Below are positions 16,570-25,816 of a stretch of DNA of 64,000 nucleotides, in pieces. Numbering within the stretch: the first letter of the stretch is position 1; every line of letters begins with the position of its first letter. The stretch comes from Cycloclasticus sp. 46_120_T64 (GTDB lineage: Bacteria > Pseudomonadota > Gammaproteobacteria > Methylococcales > Cycloclasticaceae): contig MAAM01000004.1 of the NCBI GenBank assembly GCA_002162695.1, forward strand, positions 209,784 through 273,783, written 5' to 3'. The translations under genes were made by a program, and so were the position numbers. The notes under the pieces were generated by a model. It had not been told where the DNA came from and did not search any database. It was given only the letters and a program-made list of their open reading frames with translations.

Positions 16570-18090
16570 TCATGGTGCTTGTATGACCTTGTCTAAGCGG
16601 CGATAACTGAGGGCTTCGGTCAGGTGCTTTCGCTGAATATGGGTTTCATCGGCGATATCGGCAATACTCCTAGCAACCCTGAGAATGCGGTGATAAGCGC
16701 GGTGGGATAGGCCTAATTTCTCCATCGCCTGCTCTAATAATGCGTGATCATCATCGTTGAGCACACAATGTTTTTTTATTTGCCCGCTGCTGAGTAGGTT
16801 ATTCACCGAGCCTTGACGGTTTATTGAGCGCTGCTGGGAGTTTTGTACGCGTTGGGCAATGACATGGCTGTTTTCTTCGCCGCCGTTGCTGCCCTTTCTC
16901 AGCGTCTCGCTGCTTATACGGGGGACTTCGATGTGCATATCGATTCTATCTAATAAGGGCCCAGATATTTTTTGCCGATAACGTGAAATCTGCGCGGTAG
17001 TGCATTGGCAGCGCTGGCTGTTATCCCCTAGGTAGCCGCAGGGGCAAGGGTTCATCGCGCAAATAAGTTGAAAGCGTGCTGGGAAATCGCTTTGCTGGTT
17101 GGCGCGGGAGATGGCTATGCGGCCATTCTCCATCGGTTCGCGTAATGCCTCGAGTACTTTTCGATCAAACTCGGCGAGCTCGTCTAGAAATAGAATGCCA
17201 TTATGTGCGAGTGAGACTTCACCGGGTTTCGGGCGGCTGCCACCCCCTACGAGGGCAACCGCAGATGCGGTATGGTGCGGAGACCTAAAGGGTGCGATCC
17301 GCCAGTTGGCGCTATCAACAGGTTGTTGGCTAATGGAGTAGACCGAGGCGGTTTCTAATGCTTCTTGTTCGCTGAGGCTGGGGGTAATGCTTGGTAGGCG
17401 TGAGGCGAGCATCGACTTTCCCGTGCCCGGTGGGCCAAGCATCAGTAGGCTATGTCGACCGACGGCGGCAATCTCCAAGGCGCGTTTGCTATATTGCTGG
17501 CCGTGCACGTCGGCAAAATCCGTGTTGGCCTCATGGGGAGCGGCTGACATATCGAGATGTTTGATCAACGGGAGTGTTTGCTGGCCAGAGAGGTGTCCAC
17601 AAATAGCCAACAAGTGTGAGCAGCTCAAAATTTCGCTATCTGCAATGAGCGCTGCTTCTTGTTGGTTTTGTTCGGGTAGGCATAAGCGGCGCTGGTCTTT
17701 TTTACAGGCTAGCGCGGCGGGTAGTGCACCCTTGATGGTTCGCAGTTCGCCACTGAGCGATAGCTCGCCGAGAAATTCGTAATGGCTGAGTTGCTGTTGG
17801 GGGATTTGCCCGGATGCCGCCAAAATACTTAAGGCTATCGGTAAATCAAATCGCCCGCCTTCCTTGGGTAGGTCGGCAGGAGCAAGATTGATGGTGATGC
17901 GTTTAGCGGGAAACTCAAATTGGCAGTTGATGATGGCGCTACGCACGCGGTCTTTGCTTTCTTTTACCGCGGCCTCGGGCAGGCCAACAATTGATAAGCT
18001 GGGTAAGCCGTTGGCGAGATGCGCTTCAACGGTGACCAAGGGTGCGTTGATGCCCGATGAGCTACGGGTAAATATTGTTGCAAGAGACAT
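16570..18090 (-). CDS. comM: ComM/YifB-type AAA+ ATPase (Mg-chelatase-like)
   Basis: A 506-residue hexameric AAA+ protein; ComM acts in branch migration during natural transformation in several gammaproteobacteria. The N-terminal Lon-like/S5-fold domain (about 1-170; VGLPEAAVKESKDRVRSA) is followed by the AAA+ domain with Walker A GPPGTGKSMLASRLP, Walker B GILFLDELAEF, a zinc-binding insert (CAMNPCPCGYLGD...CQC) and a Mg-chelatase-like C-terminus (GLSHRAYHRILRVARSIAD). It lies 36 bp downstream of ubiK on the same strand and is probably cotranscribed with it. Confidence 0.95.
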   Translation of the reverse strand: MSLATIFTRSSSGINAPLVTVEAHLANGLPSLSIVGLPEAAVKESKDRVRSAIINCQFEFPAKRITINLAPADLPKEGGRFDLPIALSILAASGQIPQQQLSHYEFLGELSLSGELRTIKGALPAALACKKDQRRLCLPEQNQQEAALIADSEILSCSHLLAICGHLSGQQTLPLIKHLDMSAAPHEANTDFADVHGQQYSKRALEIAAVGRHSLLMLGPPGTGKSMLASRLPSITPSLSEQEALETASVYSISQQPVDSANWRIAPFRSPHHTASAVALVGGGSRPKPGEVSLAHNGILFLDELAEFDRKVLEALREPMENGRIAISRANQQSDFPARFQLICAMNPCPCGYLGDNSQRCQCTTAQISRYRQKISGPLLDRIDMHIEVPRISSETLRKGSNGGEENSHVIAQRVQNSQQRSINRQGSVNNLLSSGQIKKHCVLNDDDHALLEQAMEKLGLSHRAYHRILRVARSIADIADETHIQRKHLTEALSYRRLDKVIQAP

Positions 18091-18126
18091 GGAATCCTTT
18101 CCTTGTGCACTAAAAGAGGCGTTAGC

Positions 18127-18372
18127 TTAGTCTATCTTGTTATTGAGTTCGGCAATGGTTTTTTCTAGCGCGTCGAGTTTCTCACGGGTTCTGGCGAGTA
18201 CCGCGCTTTGTGTGTCAAACTCTTCTCGGCTAACCAGGTCTAACTTGGTGAATTGCTGCTGAAGAATGCCTTTGAAGTTTTTATTCAACTCCTCTTTTAT
18301 ATTTGCGAGCCCCGCAGGTAATTGGTTGCTGAGGGATTTGGCTAATTGCTCGATGGTGCTGGTATCAATCAT
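18127..18372 (-). CDS. ubiK: Ubiquinone biosynthesis accessory factor UbiK
   Basis: An 81-residue protein of the UbiK (YqiC, BMFP) family, which supports aerobic ubiquinone assembly with UbiJ. The N-terminal amphipathic part (TIEQLAKSLSNQLPAGLANI) and the C-terminal coiled coil (REEFDTQSAVLARTREKLDA) are typical. The ATG at 18372 gives the canonical start; a 60-codon upstream extension in frame has no family similarity. Confidence 0.93.
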   Translation of the reverse strand: MIDTSTIEQLAKSLSNQLPAGLANIKEELNKNFKGILQQQFTKLDLVSREEFDTQSAVLARTREKLDALEKTIAELNNKID

Positions 18373-18541
18373 ATACGGTTTAATTTGTTTTGTTTTTTTT
18401 GGCGGGGGCTCTGCGCGGGTGTTGTGTCTGCAAAAAAGTACACGGTTAATCCTTGCTAAGCGGGTGTTGTTGTTTTTTTTAAACAGATAACCGGTGGAAA
18501 CGCGGGTTTGTGCTAATATGACAACATGATTATGACGGTTG

Positions 18542-18567
18542 CATGTCAACATCGTTGATGTTTCATG
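18542..18567. promoter_or_regulatory. Inverted repeat upstream of torF-like gene
   Basis: Core AACATC-GTT-GATGTT (18548-18562) is nested within outer CATG arms. It lies 37-62 bp before the porin start codon. It could be an operator or a 5'-leader hairpin; no regulator is identifiable. Confidence 0.4.
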
Positions 18568-18603
18568 TGCCTATCATAGATTAATTAAAATCAGGGAGCA
18601 AAA

Positions 18604-19272
18604 ATGAACGTATTAAAAACAACTGCAATTGCTGGTTTACTAGCAGCATCTGGCGCAGCAACAGCTGTAGAAGTAACGGGCAACGTTGCATTAACAACTG
18701 ACTACGTATGGCGTGGTATTTCTCAATCTGACAATGCGCCTGCTATTCAAGGTGGTTTCGATGTTGATTACGGCAATGGCTTATATGCTGGTGTTTGGGG
18801 TTCAAATGTAGAGCTTAATAACGATAGTAGCCTTGAGCTTGATTTATACGCTGGCTGGGCTGGTGAATATCAAGGTGTTGGTGTTGATGTGGGTATCATC
18901 CACTATCACTACAACGGTTCTGCGGAACTAAATACCAATGAAGTTTATGTTGGTATGAGCTTTGGTCCAGCGACCTTGACTCAGTACTTTGGTTTAGACA
19001 CGGGTTCTGAAAGCACCGGCGATCGCGGTTTTGGTAACTACACGGACCTTGCTTTAGACTTAGGCAGCTATGACGTTGTGGCATTTGATGCTCACCTTGG
19101 TTATTACGACTTAGATGAAGCTGGTGATGATTACTGGGATGTTAAGTTAGCGGCATCAACAACAGCATACGGTGTTGATTTTGAACTTGCTTATACTGAC
19201 ACGGATCACACGTCTGACAACGGTAAGCAAGACGACGATAAAGTTGTATTGACTATTTCTAAGTCGCTATAA
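18604..19272 (+). CDS. TorF-family putative outer-membrane porin
   Basis: A 222-residue exported beta-barrel. The signal peptide (MNVLKTTAIAGLLAASGAAT, cleaved near 21) is followed by alternating aromatic/polar strands such as TTDYVWRGISQSDNAPAIQG, the hallmark of the TorF/TIGR02001 family, and LYAGVWGSNV. It has no cysteine and is acidic. The position just upstream of glnK-amtB is a common context for the family, suggesting nitrogen-related uptake, but it has its own terminator. A GGGAG site lies 8 bp before the ATG. The transported molecule is unknown. Confidence 0.88.
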   Translation: MNVLKTTAIAGLLAASGAATAVEVTGNVALTTDYVWRGISQSDNAPAIQGGFDVDYGNGLYAGVWGSNVELNNDSSLELDLYAGWAGEYQGVGVDVGIIHYHYNGSAELNTNEVYVGMSFGPATLTQYFGLDTGSESTGDRGFGNYTDLALDLGSYDVVAFDAHLGYYDLDEAGDDYWDVKLAASTTAYGVDFELAYTDTDHTSDNGKQDDDKVVLTISKSL

Positions 19273-19339
19273 GTTTTATCTACTTGGATTAATAGAATCC
19301 AATGTCTCGCACCGACGAGTTAAAACATTAATTGTTTTG

Positions 19340-19370
19340 AAACGCCCCTATTAAGGGGCGTTTTTTTTTA
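19340..19370 (+). terminator. Rho-independent terminator after the porin gene
   Basis: Stem AACGCCCC/GGGGCGTT with a short loop is followed by nine or more T residues, about 70 bp past the stop codon. Confidence 0.93.
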
Positions 19371-19407
19371 CTGAAAGATAGTCATCGAGCGCAAAAGGTG
19401 CGGTATC

Positions 19408-19424
19408 CGCACCATTTTGGTGGT
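19408..19424. promoter_or_regulatory. Putative NtrC binding site
   Basis: CGCAC-N7-GTGGT fits the 17-bp NtrC dyad TGCAC-N7-GTGCA with two end mismatches. It lies about 110 bp upstream of the predicted sigma-54 start of glnK. An adjacent 7-bp dyad GGTGCGG/CCGCACC (19397-19413) overlaps it. Confidence 0.5.
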
Positions 19425-19499
19425 ATTGTTTTGAATGAGATGGAGCTATCAAACGCTTGTTTTTATTTAATGCGTTGTAATACAAGCTTTTTTTTGAGT

Positions 19500-19515
19500 T
19501 GGCATGCCGTATGCT
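19500..19515 (+). promoter_or_regulatory. Sigma-54 promoter of glnK-amtB
   Basis: TGGCATG-CCGT-ATGCT has GG and GC doublets exactly 12 bp apart and resembles the consensus TGGCACG-N4-TTGCA. The predicted start is near 19526, leaving a leader of about 40 nt before glnK. Control by NtrC under nitrogen limitation is the expected regulation. Confidence 0.8.
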
Positions 19516-19531
19516 ACGATGGTTTTGCTAA

Positions 19532-19903
<372 letters not shown>

Positions 19904-20029
19904 AGTTAAGAAGGTGAGTCTTTAGTAAGGCAGGGTGACTGTCTACTAAGGATAAGAGACATGGACTGTTGTTAGCTCACGGGATCGTTATGGTCGAGGG
20001 CCATAATAACAATATATGGGGAGTTTAAA

Positions 20030-21307
20030 GTGGATCAAATTTTAGAATTACAATATGCGCTCGACACATTTTATTTTTTAATGTGTGGTGCGTTAGTCAT
20101 GTGGATGGCAGCGGGGTTTTCAATGTTGGAAGCCGGTCTCGTCCGTTCAAAAAATACAGCTGAGATTCTAACCAAGAATGTGGCCTTGTATTCAATCTCA
20201 TGCATCATGTATTTAGTGTATGGCTATGAGGTTATGTATGGCGGCGGCGTTATGCTGAGCGGTATTGAGTTAGATGGTGCGGCGAGTGCCGATGCGCTAA
20301 CCGCGACGGTGTTGGCGGAATCGAAAGCGGCTGGTTTTGATGGTGACTCGGTGTACTCAAATGCGTCAGACTTCTTTTTCCAAGTGGTGTTTGTGGCTAC
20401 GGCGATGTCTATCGTATCCGGTGCGGTTGCTGAACGGATGAAACTCTGGGCGTTTTTGGCATTTGCGGTGGTGATGACAGGTGTTATTTACCCGCTGGAA
20501 GGTGCCTGGACATGGGGTAGCGAAGATGTGTTTGGTTTGTATAACTTGGGCGAGCTTGGATTTTCTGATTTTGCCGGTTCAGGTATTGTGCATATGGCCG
20601 GTGCAGCAGCGGCCTTAGCGGGTGTGTTGTTGTTAGGCGCACGTAAAGGTAAGTACGGATCAGATGGGCAAATAAATGCGATTCCCGGTGCAAACCTACC
20701 CTTGGCGACCTTGGGTACGTTTATCTTATGGATGGGTTGGTTCGGTTTTAATGGCGGTTCAGTATTGAAATTGGGTGATATTAGCAGTGCTAACTCGGTT
20801 GCGATGGTGTTCCTAAACACTAATGCGGCAGCGGCGGGTGGTGCTATTGGTGCCTTAATCATTGCGCGTATTTTGTTCGGTAAGGCGGATCTGACCATGT
20901 TACTGAATGGTGCTTTGGCTGGTTTGGTAGCGATTACCGCGGAACCTTCTACGCCAACCGCGTTGCAGGCGACGTTGTTTGGTGCTGCTGGTGGTGTATT
21001 GGTGGTATTCTCAATTGTTGCTCTTGATAAAATGAGGATTGATGATCCGGTAGGCGCTATATCGGTACACGGTGTATGTGGTTTATTAGGTCTATTATTG
21101 GTGCCATTGACTAACGACGGGGTGAGTTTCTCGGGTCAGTTGATTGGTGCGGCTACGATCTTCGGCTGGGTCTTTGTTAGTAGTCTAGTGGTCTGGGGCG
21201 TACTCAAAGCAGTGATGGGTATTCGTGTATCAGAAGAAGAAGAATACGAAGGTGTGGATCTGAGTGAGTGTGGTTTAGAAGCTTATCCTGAGTTCACCAA
21301 TAAGTAG
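20030..21307 (+). CDS. amtB: Ammonium transporter AmtB
   Basis: A 425-residue inner-membrane ammonium channel with about 11 transmembrane helices. Conserved segments include MWMAAGFSMLEAGLVRSKNTAE, FNGGSVLKLG, NTNAAAAGGAIGAL and the DDPVGAISVHGVCGL signature with a twin-histidine pore residue. Unlike E. coli AmtB it appears to lack a cleavable signal peptide. The start is GTG 20030, preceded by GGGGAG. It lies 126 bp after glnK; two small hairpins occupy the gap, but no terminator, so the genes form one unit. Confidence 0.96.
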   Translation: MDQILELQYALDTFYFLMCGALVMWMAAGFSMLEAGLVRSKNTAEILTKNVALYSISCIMYLVYGYEVMYGGGVMLSGIELDGAASADALTATVLAESKAAGFDGDSVYSNASDFFFQVVFVATAMSIVSGAVAERMKLWAFLAFAVVMTGVIYPLEGAWTWGSEDVFGLYNLGELGFSDFAGSGIVHMAGAAAALAGVLLLGARKGKYGSDGQINAIPGANLPLATLGTFILWMGWFGFNGGSVLKLGDISSANSVAMVFLNTNAAAAGGAIGALIIARILFGKADLTMLLNGALAGLVAITAEPSTPTALQATLFGAAGGVLVVFSIVALDKMRIDDPVGAISVHGVCGLLGLLLVPLTNDGVSFSGQLIGAATIFGWVFVSSLVVWGVLKAVMGIRVSEEEEYEGVDLSECGLEAYPEFTNK

Positions 21308-21330
21308 CTAGCTAGTTTAGCGGTATTAAA

Positions 21331-21357
21331 AAAGGGCGCCTTCGGCGCCCTTTTTTT
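21331..21357. terminator. Bidirectional terminator between amtB and purC
   Basis: Perfect stem AAAGGGCGCC/GGCGCCCTTT with loop TTC has A and T tracts on both sides, so it can serve both convergent genes. Confidence 0.93.
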
Positions 21358-21375
21358 GTGTTTATTGTTGCGGGT

Positions 21376-22266
21376 TTATTGGGTTAATAAATCCTGCACT
21401 TGGCGATATTTAGCCGCTGTTTTTTCGGCTATTTCGCTAGGTAGACTAGGAGCGGGGGCGGTTTTATCCCAGTCGAGAGTTTCTAGGTAGTCCCGCACAA
21501 TTTGTTTGTCGAAGCTAGCAGGGCTAGTGCCTACTTGGTATTGTTTAGCATCCCAGAAGCGTGATGAGTCAGGGGTTAGCACTTCATCAATCAGGTGCAA
21601 TACACCGTCATCATCAAGGCCAAATTCAAACTTAGTATCGGCGATAATGATATTACGCCCGAGCGCATACTCAGCCGCTGAGCTATACAGGGCAATACTA
21701 ACGTCACGTACTTGTTTCGCTAAATCTTCGCCGAGTAACTCGATGGCTTGCTGATAAGAAATGTTTTCATCGTGTTCGCCAACAGCCGCCTTGGTGGATG
21801 GGGTGAAGATTGGCTCGGGTAGTTGTGAGGCCTGCTGTAGGCCCTTGGCGAGCTCGATGCCGCATACTTGGCCGCTGTTCTGGTAGTCTTTCCAGCCAGA
21901 ACCAATTAGGTAACCGCGAACGATGGCTTCAATCGGCAAAGGTTTAAGTTTTTTGACGATAATGCCGCGTTTTGCAAGGCGTTGGCAGTCTGCCGAGTCA
22001 TCTAAAACTTGCTCCAGGGTTACCTCAGATAGCTGATTTGGAATAATATGAGCTAATTTCTCAAACCAGAAGTTAGAGACTTCATTTAGCACAATGCCCT
22101 TACCAGGAATTGGATCGGTTAGAATAACGTCAAAAGCCGATAGACGATCGGTGGTTACGATAAGCATATGTTTGTCGTCAATATCGTAGATGTCACGAAC
22201 TTTTCCTTTATGGAGTAGTGGCAAGCTATTGAGGTTGGCGTCGAGTAGAGAGGCTGGAATAGTCAT
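21376..22266 (-). CDS. purC: Phosphoribosylaminoimidazole-succinocarboxamide synthase
   Basis: SAICAR synthetase of de novo purine synthesis, joining aspartate to CAIR with ATP. The 296-residue protein belongs to the long form. Recognisable parts: [15 protein letters not shown] (ATP-binding start), [35 protein letters not shown] and [14 protein letters not shown]. It is transcribed alone, divergent from djlA. Confidence 0.97.
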   Translation of the reverse strand: MTIPASLLDANLNSLPLLHKGKVRDIYDIDDKHMLIVTTDRLSAFDVILTDPIPGKGIVLNEVSNFWFEKLAHIIPNQLSEVTLEQVLDDSADCQRLAKRGIIVKKLKPLPIEAIVRGYLIGSGWKDYQNSGQVCGIELAKGLQQASQLPEPIFTPSTKAAVGEHDENISYQQAIELLGEDLAKQVRDVSIALYSSAAEYALGRNIIIADTKFEFGLDDDGVLHLIDEVLTPDSSRFWDAKQYQVGTSPASFDKQIVRDYLETLDWDKTAPAPSLPSEIAEKTAAKYRQVQDLLTQ

Positions 22267-22344
22267 ATAGAATATATTGGATGATAAAAAAGCAGCTAAT
22301 GATCTAATTTTATTAATAATTATGCAAGTAAAAGGTGTGAAACG

Positions 22345-23121
22345 ATGAGATGGACGGGGAAATTACTGGGTGGTGTATTTGGTTATATGACCTTTGGTGC
22401 TCTGGGTGCGTTATTGGGTATTTATATTGGGCATAAGTTTGATAAGGGGCTGGCGAAAAATCCGTTTGATCCTGCGCGTCAGCAGCAAACGAAAAAAACG
22501 TTTTTTAAGTCAACCTTTGCCATCATGGGGCATATCGCGAAGGCTGATGGACAGGTGTCGCAAGAAGAAATTCGCATGGCCGAGCGGGTTATGGCTCAAA
22601 TGGAACTGTCGGCGGCGATGCGACAAGAGGCGGTGGCTGAGTTTAATCGCGGCAAAAGCGAAGGGTTTAATTTAGACGCCGAGCTCGATGACTTCAAGCA
22701 AGCCTGTCAGCGGCAGAAAAATTTGGTGCGGATGTTTATTGAGGTGCAATTGCAGGCGGCTTATGCCGACGGCACCTTGGATGCAGAAGAAGATAGAATT
22801 TTATTGCATATTTGCGCACGCCTGGGTATTCCTCAGTTTGCTTATGAACAACTCAAGCGGATGCTGGGCGCGAGTCAGCGTCGTGGTTCACACCAGCAAA
22901 CACGCTCTACACCCGAAGAGGCTTATGCGATCTTGGGGGTTGCCGAATCGGCGAGTGATGGCGAGCTTAAAAAAGCCTACCGTCGTTTAATTAGTCAGCA
23001 CCACCCTGATAAATTGGTTTCGAAGGGTTTACCGGATGAGATGATGAAGATTGCAAAAGAAAAAACCCAACAAATTACCGAGGCTTACGACACCATTCGA
23101 AGCCTACGCAAGAATAATTAA
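22345..23121 (+). CDS. djlA: Membrane DnaJ-like co-chaperone DjlA
   Basis: A 258-residue type III J-protein. A Gly-rich N-terminal transmembrane helix ([20 protein letters not shown]) is followed by a TerB-like helical domain (about 50-170) and a C-terminal J domain (about 190-255) with the HPD motif in QHHPDKL. It regulates DnaK at the inner membrane. It is followed 39 bp later by yajQ. Confidence 0.95.
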   Translation: MRWTGKLLGGVFGYMTFGALGALLGIYIGHKFDKGLAKNPFDPARQQQTKKTFFKSTFAIMGHIAKADGQVSQEEIRMAERVMAQMELSAAMRQEAVAEFNRGKSEGFNLDAELDDFKQACQRQKNLVRMFIEVQLQAAYADGTLDAEEDRILLHICARLGIPQFAYEQLKRMLGASQRRGSHQQTRSTPEEAYAILGVAESASDGELKKAYRRLISQHHPDKLVSKGLPDEMMKIAKEKTQQITEAYDTIRSLRKNN

Positions 23122-23160
23122 TTCTTATTTAATTAATAACTAACAAATATAGGAGATCTT

Positions 23161-23643
23161 ATGCCATCTTTTGATGTGGTATCTGAAGTCGATAAACACG
23201 AACTAAGTAACGCGGTTGACCAAGCGAATAAAGAAGTGACAACACGTTTTGACTTTAAGGGAACCGGCGCGAATTTTGAACTAGCGGATACCGATGTAAC
23301 GCTGATTGGAGAGTCTAAATTTCAGTTGGGGCAAATGCTGGATATTTTTCGTATTAAGCTATCACGTCGTGGTGTTGATGTGGATTGCATGGATGTGCAG
23401 AACGCAGAGGAGACTGGACTTAAGGTTAGGCAAAAGGTGAGCATCAAAGACGGCTTGGACAGCGAATCTGCAAAAAAAATAACCAAGCTGATTAAAGAGA
23501 AAAAACTCAAGGTGCAAGCACAAATCCAAAAAGAACAAGTGCGGGTAACAGGTAAGAAGCGTGATGAGCTACAAGCGGTGATGGCGATGTTGAAGGCCGA
23601 AGGCTTAGGTGTTCCGCTGCAGTTTAAAAATTTCCGCGATTAG
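23161..23643 (+). CDS. yajQ: YajQ-family nucleotide/c-di-GMP-binding protein
   Basis: A 160-residue UPF0234/YajQ protein beginning [20 protein letters not shown], with the conserved TTRFDFKGT and a C-terminal [16 protein letters not shown] and PLQFKNFRD. Homologues bind c-di-GMP (Xanthomonas) and affect gene expression. A GGAG site lies 6 bp before the ATG. Confidence 0.95.
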   Translation: MPSFDVVSEVDKHELSNAVDQANKEVTTRFDFKGTGANFELADTDVTLIGESKFQLGQMLDIFRIKLSRRGVDVDCMDVQNAEETGLKVRQKVSIKDGLDSESAKKITKLIKEKKLKVQAQIQKEQVRVTGKKRDELQAVMAMLKAEGLGVPLQFKNFRD

Positions 23644-23830
23644 TTTTAGGGTTTGTTTAGCACGACGAGGCTGAGCCGTTTTGTCGTTGCTAGAGGTCAT
23701 AGTTTCCTACTAAGTCTTACCGCTTAGTGAGGCAAGAGCTTGCCACCTTTGTTATCCTTAGGTCTTTATTTGAATGAAAAAAAGCCCGTTAAAGACTTAA
23801 GTGGTTGGTTTTTGTCGGGTGTATTTGAAA

Positions 23831-23846
23831 TGGTACGCCAATTGCT
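23831..23846 (+). promoter_or_regulatory. Sigma-54 promoter of motAB
   Basis: TGGTACG-CCAA-TTGCT carries GG and GC doublets exactly 12 bp apart and a consensus TTGC at -12. The predicted start is near 23857, about 29 bp before the motA ATG. The 242-bp gap after yajQ holds no gene. Flagellar activators such as FleQ/FlrC act on this promoter class, but no regulator is in the window. Confidence 0.75.
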
Positions 23847-23885
23847 TGTTTCTTCATATTGATATGATGAATAAGGTTTGCTGCG

Positions 23886-24722
23886 ATGAGATTTTTTACG
23901 GTTTTTAATTTAACCCTGTCGTTATTATTGGGCGCGGTGGTGACGCTGATCTCCCCCGGGAATTTATTTGCGCTGATTAACCTCCCGGGGTTGTTGGTGG
24001 TGCTAGGCGGCACCTTATGTGCGGTGATGTTAAGCAAGCCGCAGCAGATGGTGCTGCAGTTATTGACTGAATTGCCGAAAATCGCCAAAGGTGCCACGGT
24101 TGATTTTCAGGCGCGGACGGAATTCCAGCAGTTACTTCGCTGTGCTCAGTTGTATCGGTCGGCACAATTGCGGCAGCTAGAACAAGAAATTAAGTTGGCG
24201 CAACAACCGATATTGAGAAAGGGCGTGCAGCTGGTGTTAGACCGTTGTTCCTTACGCGATGTTGGGCAAATTATGCGTAAGGAGCGGGCGCGTTTATTAA
24301 CCGCCAATCAGGAAAAATCACAAATTTTACGCTTGATGTCGAGTTACGCCCCAGCATTTGGCATGCTGGGAACCCTATTGGGGATGATTCACATGCTATA
24401 CGCGCTAGGCGACGTTGGTTTGGAGCAGATAGGGGAAACGATGGGTTTTGCGATGCTGACAACCTTGTATGGCCTAGTACTCGCCAACCTTGTTTGTAAA
24501 CCCTTGGCGATTAAACTCGAACGCCGTAGTGCGGAACACGCCGCTCACCTCAATACCTTGATTGAAGGTTTGGCGATGCTGTATGAAAAGGCGCACCCGA
24601 TGTTAATCCGCGACATGCTAGAAGCGCACGGTCTTCCCTCCGAGAATGCCCCTGTTAGGCGAAAAGGACTCGCTGGTAAGTTTGCCAAACTGTTGCCACT
24701 GGCGGCCTCGCATGTCGATTGA
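23886..24722 (+). CDS. motA: MotA/PomA-type flagellar stator channel subunit
   Basis: A 278-residue MotA/TolQ/ExbB-family membrane protein that pairs with MotB to couple ion flow to flagellar rotation. Four membrane segments are visible (near 7-25, 31-50, 155-175 and 188-205). The APAFGMLGTLLGMIHML segment holds the conserved proline and glycines of the channel helix, and the cytoplasmic loop is rich in charged residues. It overlaps motB by 11 bp. No other flagellar gene is near, so whether it is the main or a supplementary stator cannot be told. Confidence 0.88.
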   Translation: MRFFTVFNLTLSLLLGAVVTLISPGNLFALINLPGLLVVLGGTLCAVMLSKPQQMVLQLLTELPKIAKGATVDFQARTEFQQLLRCAQLYRSAQLRQLEQEIKLAQQPILRKGVQLVLDRCSLRDVGQIMRKERARLLTANQEKSQILRLMSSYAPAFGMLGTLLGMIHMLYALGDVGLEQIGETMGFAMLTTLYGLVLANLVCKPLAIKLERRSAEHAAHLNTLIEGLAMLYEKAHPMLIRDMLEAHGLPSENAPVRRKGLAGKFAKLLPLAASHVD

Positions 24723-25416
24723 GCGGCGTAGAACGGATTTTGTCGCCGCGCAGGAGTCAGAGTCGGCTATCGAAGATCCGAATGAAAGCTGGGCTCTGAG
24801 TTATATCGATCTGTTGTTATTAATGGTGACCTTGTTTGTGTTGTTATTGAGCTTTCAGCGGCAAGAGGCCAAGCAGCTGAAAGCCGAACAGCGGCAACAA
24901 ACCCAACAATTGCTCTCCGAGCAGCAGAACCAACAGCAGAATCAACAGCAGAACCGGCCTGAGCCAGCATTGCAGGTACCGAGCCAGCCGGCCTTTTTAG
25001 ACCAAAGCTATCTCAGTGACTTAAAAGGCAAGGTCAGTGTGGTTGAAGAAGGTAATGTTATTAAGTTGGCAATGAGTGATAGCATCTTGTTTTTGCCGGC
25101 GGATGCGGCCTTGAGTTTGACCGGTGAGCAGCTGCTAGATGAGATTGCGTTGATGCTGAAACAACGGCCATGGCATATTTTGGTCGAGGGACACACCGAT
25201 AACCAGGCTATTTCTACCCCGCGCTATTTATCGAATTGGGAGCTTTCGTCGGCCAGAGCGACCAGTGTTACACGTTATTTGATTAGCCGAGGGATTAAAC
25301 CGCAGCGGTTAAGCGCGATTGGTTATGCCGATACGCGGCCCCTTGTTAGCAATAAAACTGAGCAGGGCCGAGGCAAGAATAGGCGGGTAGCGCTAGTGTT
25401 GCGAGCGATTGAATAA
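24712..25416 (+). CDS. motB: MotB-type stator subunit with OmpA peptidoglycan-binding domain
   Basis: Predicted 234-residue protein starting at ATG 24712 (MSIERRR), inside the end of motA. The single membrane helix SYIDLLLLMVTLFVLLLSF carries the ion-binding Asp conserved in MotB/PomB. A Gln-rich linker follows (about 60-85), then an OmpA-like domain (about 115-230) with VEGHTDNQAIS, the NWELSSARA motif and GRGKNRRV for peptidoglycan binding. The pair with motA is complete. The longer upstream reading frame would lie inside motA and is rejected. Confidence 0.88.
   Translation: MSIERRRTDFVAAQESESAIEDPNESWALSYIDLLLLMVTLFVLLLSFQRQEAKQLKAEQRQQTQQLLSEQQNQQQNQQQNRPEPALQVPSQPAFLDQSYLSDLKGKVSVVEEGNVIKLAMSDSILFLPADAALSLTGEQLLDEIALMLKQRPWHILVEGHTDNQAISTPRYLSNWELSSARATSVTRYLISRGIKPQRLSAIGYADTRPLVSNKTEQGRGKNRRVALVLRAIE
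24922..24955 (+). repeat. 12-bp tandem repeat in motB linker
   Basis: Nearly three copies of CAGCAGAAYCAA encode the Gln/Asn-rich linker of MotB. Copy number could change linker length without frameshift. Confidence 0.8.
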
Positions 25417-25434
25417 CGTTTAACGAATAGTGGC

Positions 25435-25605
25435 TTATTCACCTAGGCGGCTTAGCCCAGTAAGGAGACTGTGATCCTGTATTGCTAAGTCACTAAGCGC
25501 TGCTGTCAACGGAATATACCTTGCCAGCTGCCGCGTGCTACTCACCATGGCTAATAGGACTCGATAGCTGGGGTTGGTGAGTAAGCTACGAATATGGCTG
25601 GACAT
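25435..25605 (-). CDS. Possible 56-residue protein in the motB-DUF445 gap
   Basis: In the 400-bp stretch 25417-25816 without a recognised gene, the minus strand holds a 56-codon frame beginning MSSHIRSLLTNPSYRVLLAM and ending SRLGE. AGAGGG lies 8 bases before the ATG. A 29-codon frame (25618-25707, MKMPADEQGACQHAS) precedes it in the same frame, separated by one amber codon and four sense codons. The arrangement could be two small genes or one gene broken by TAG. No family is recognised. The rest of the gap shows nothing else. Confidence 0.35.
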   Translation of the reverse strand: MSSHIRSLLTNPSYRVLLAMVSSTRQLARYIPLTAALSDLAIQDHSLLTGLSRLGE

Positions 25606-25816
25606 GCCGTCTGCCCTCTAAGGTATGAATGACGCGAGGGCCGCCGTTACGTACGAGGCCGTTGATGCGTGTTGGCAAGCGCCTTGCTCATCGGCTGGCA
25701 TTTTCATAAATAAGCCGTGAGGCGGTCGGTATCAACGCCGTTGTTACGCACAACGGAGCAACGTCGGCGCTTATTGCAAACGCGCCTCGTAGGGGTAGCG
25801 ATCAGCCGCTAGTCTT

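Noticed and set aside
18400..18415. GG-N10-GC match about 190 bp upstream of the porin
   Set aside because: The -24 box reads TGGCGGG rather than TGGCAC, in a GC-rich run; likely chance.
23886..25416. Zorya-type defence system (ZorA/ZorB are MotA/MotB relatives)
   Set aside because: The MotA protein is of normal stator length without a long cytoplasmic tail, and no zorC, zorD or zorE lies beside it; the sigma-54 promoter fits flagellar control.
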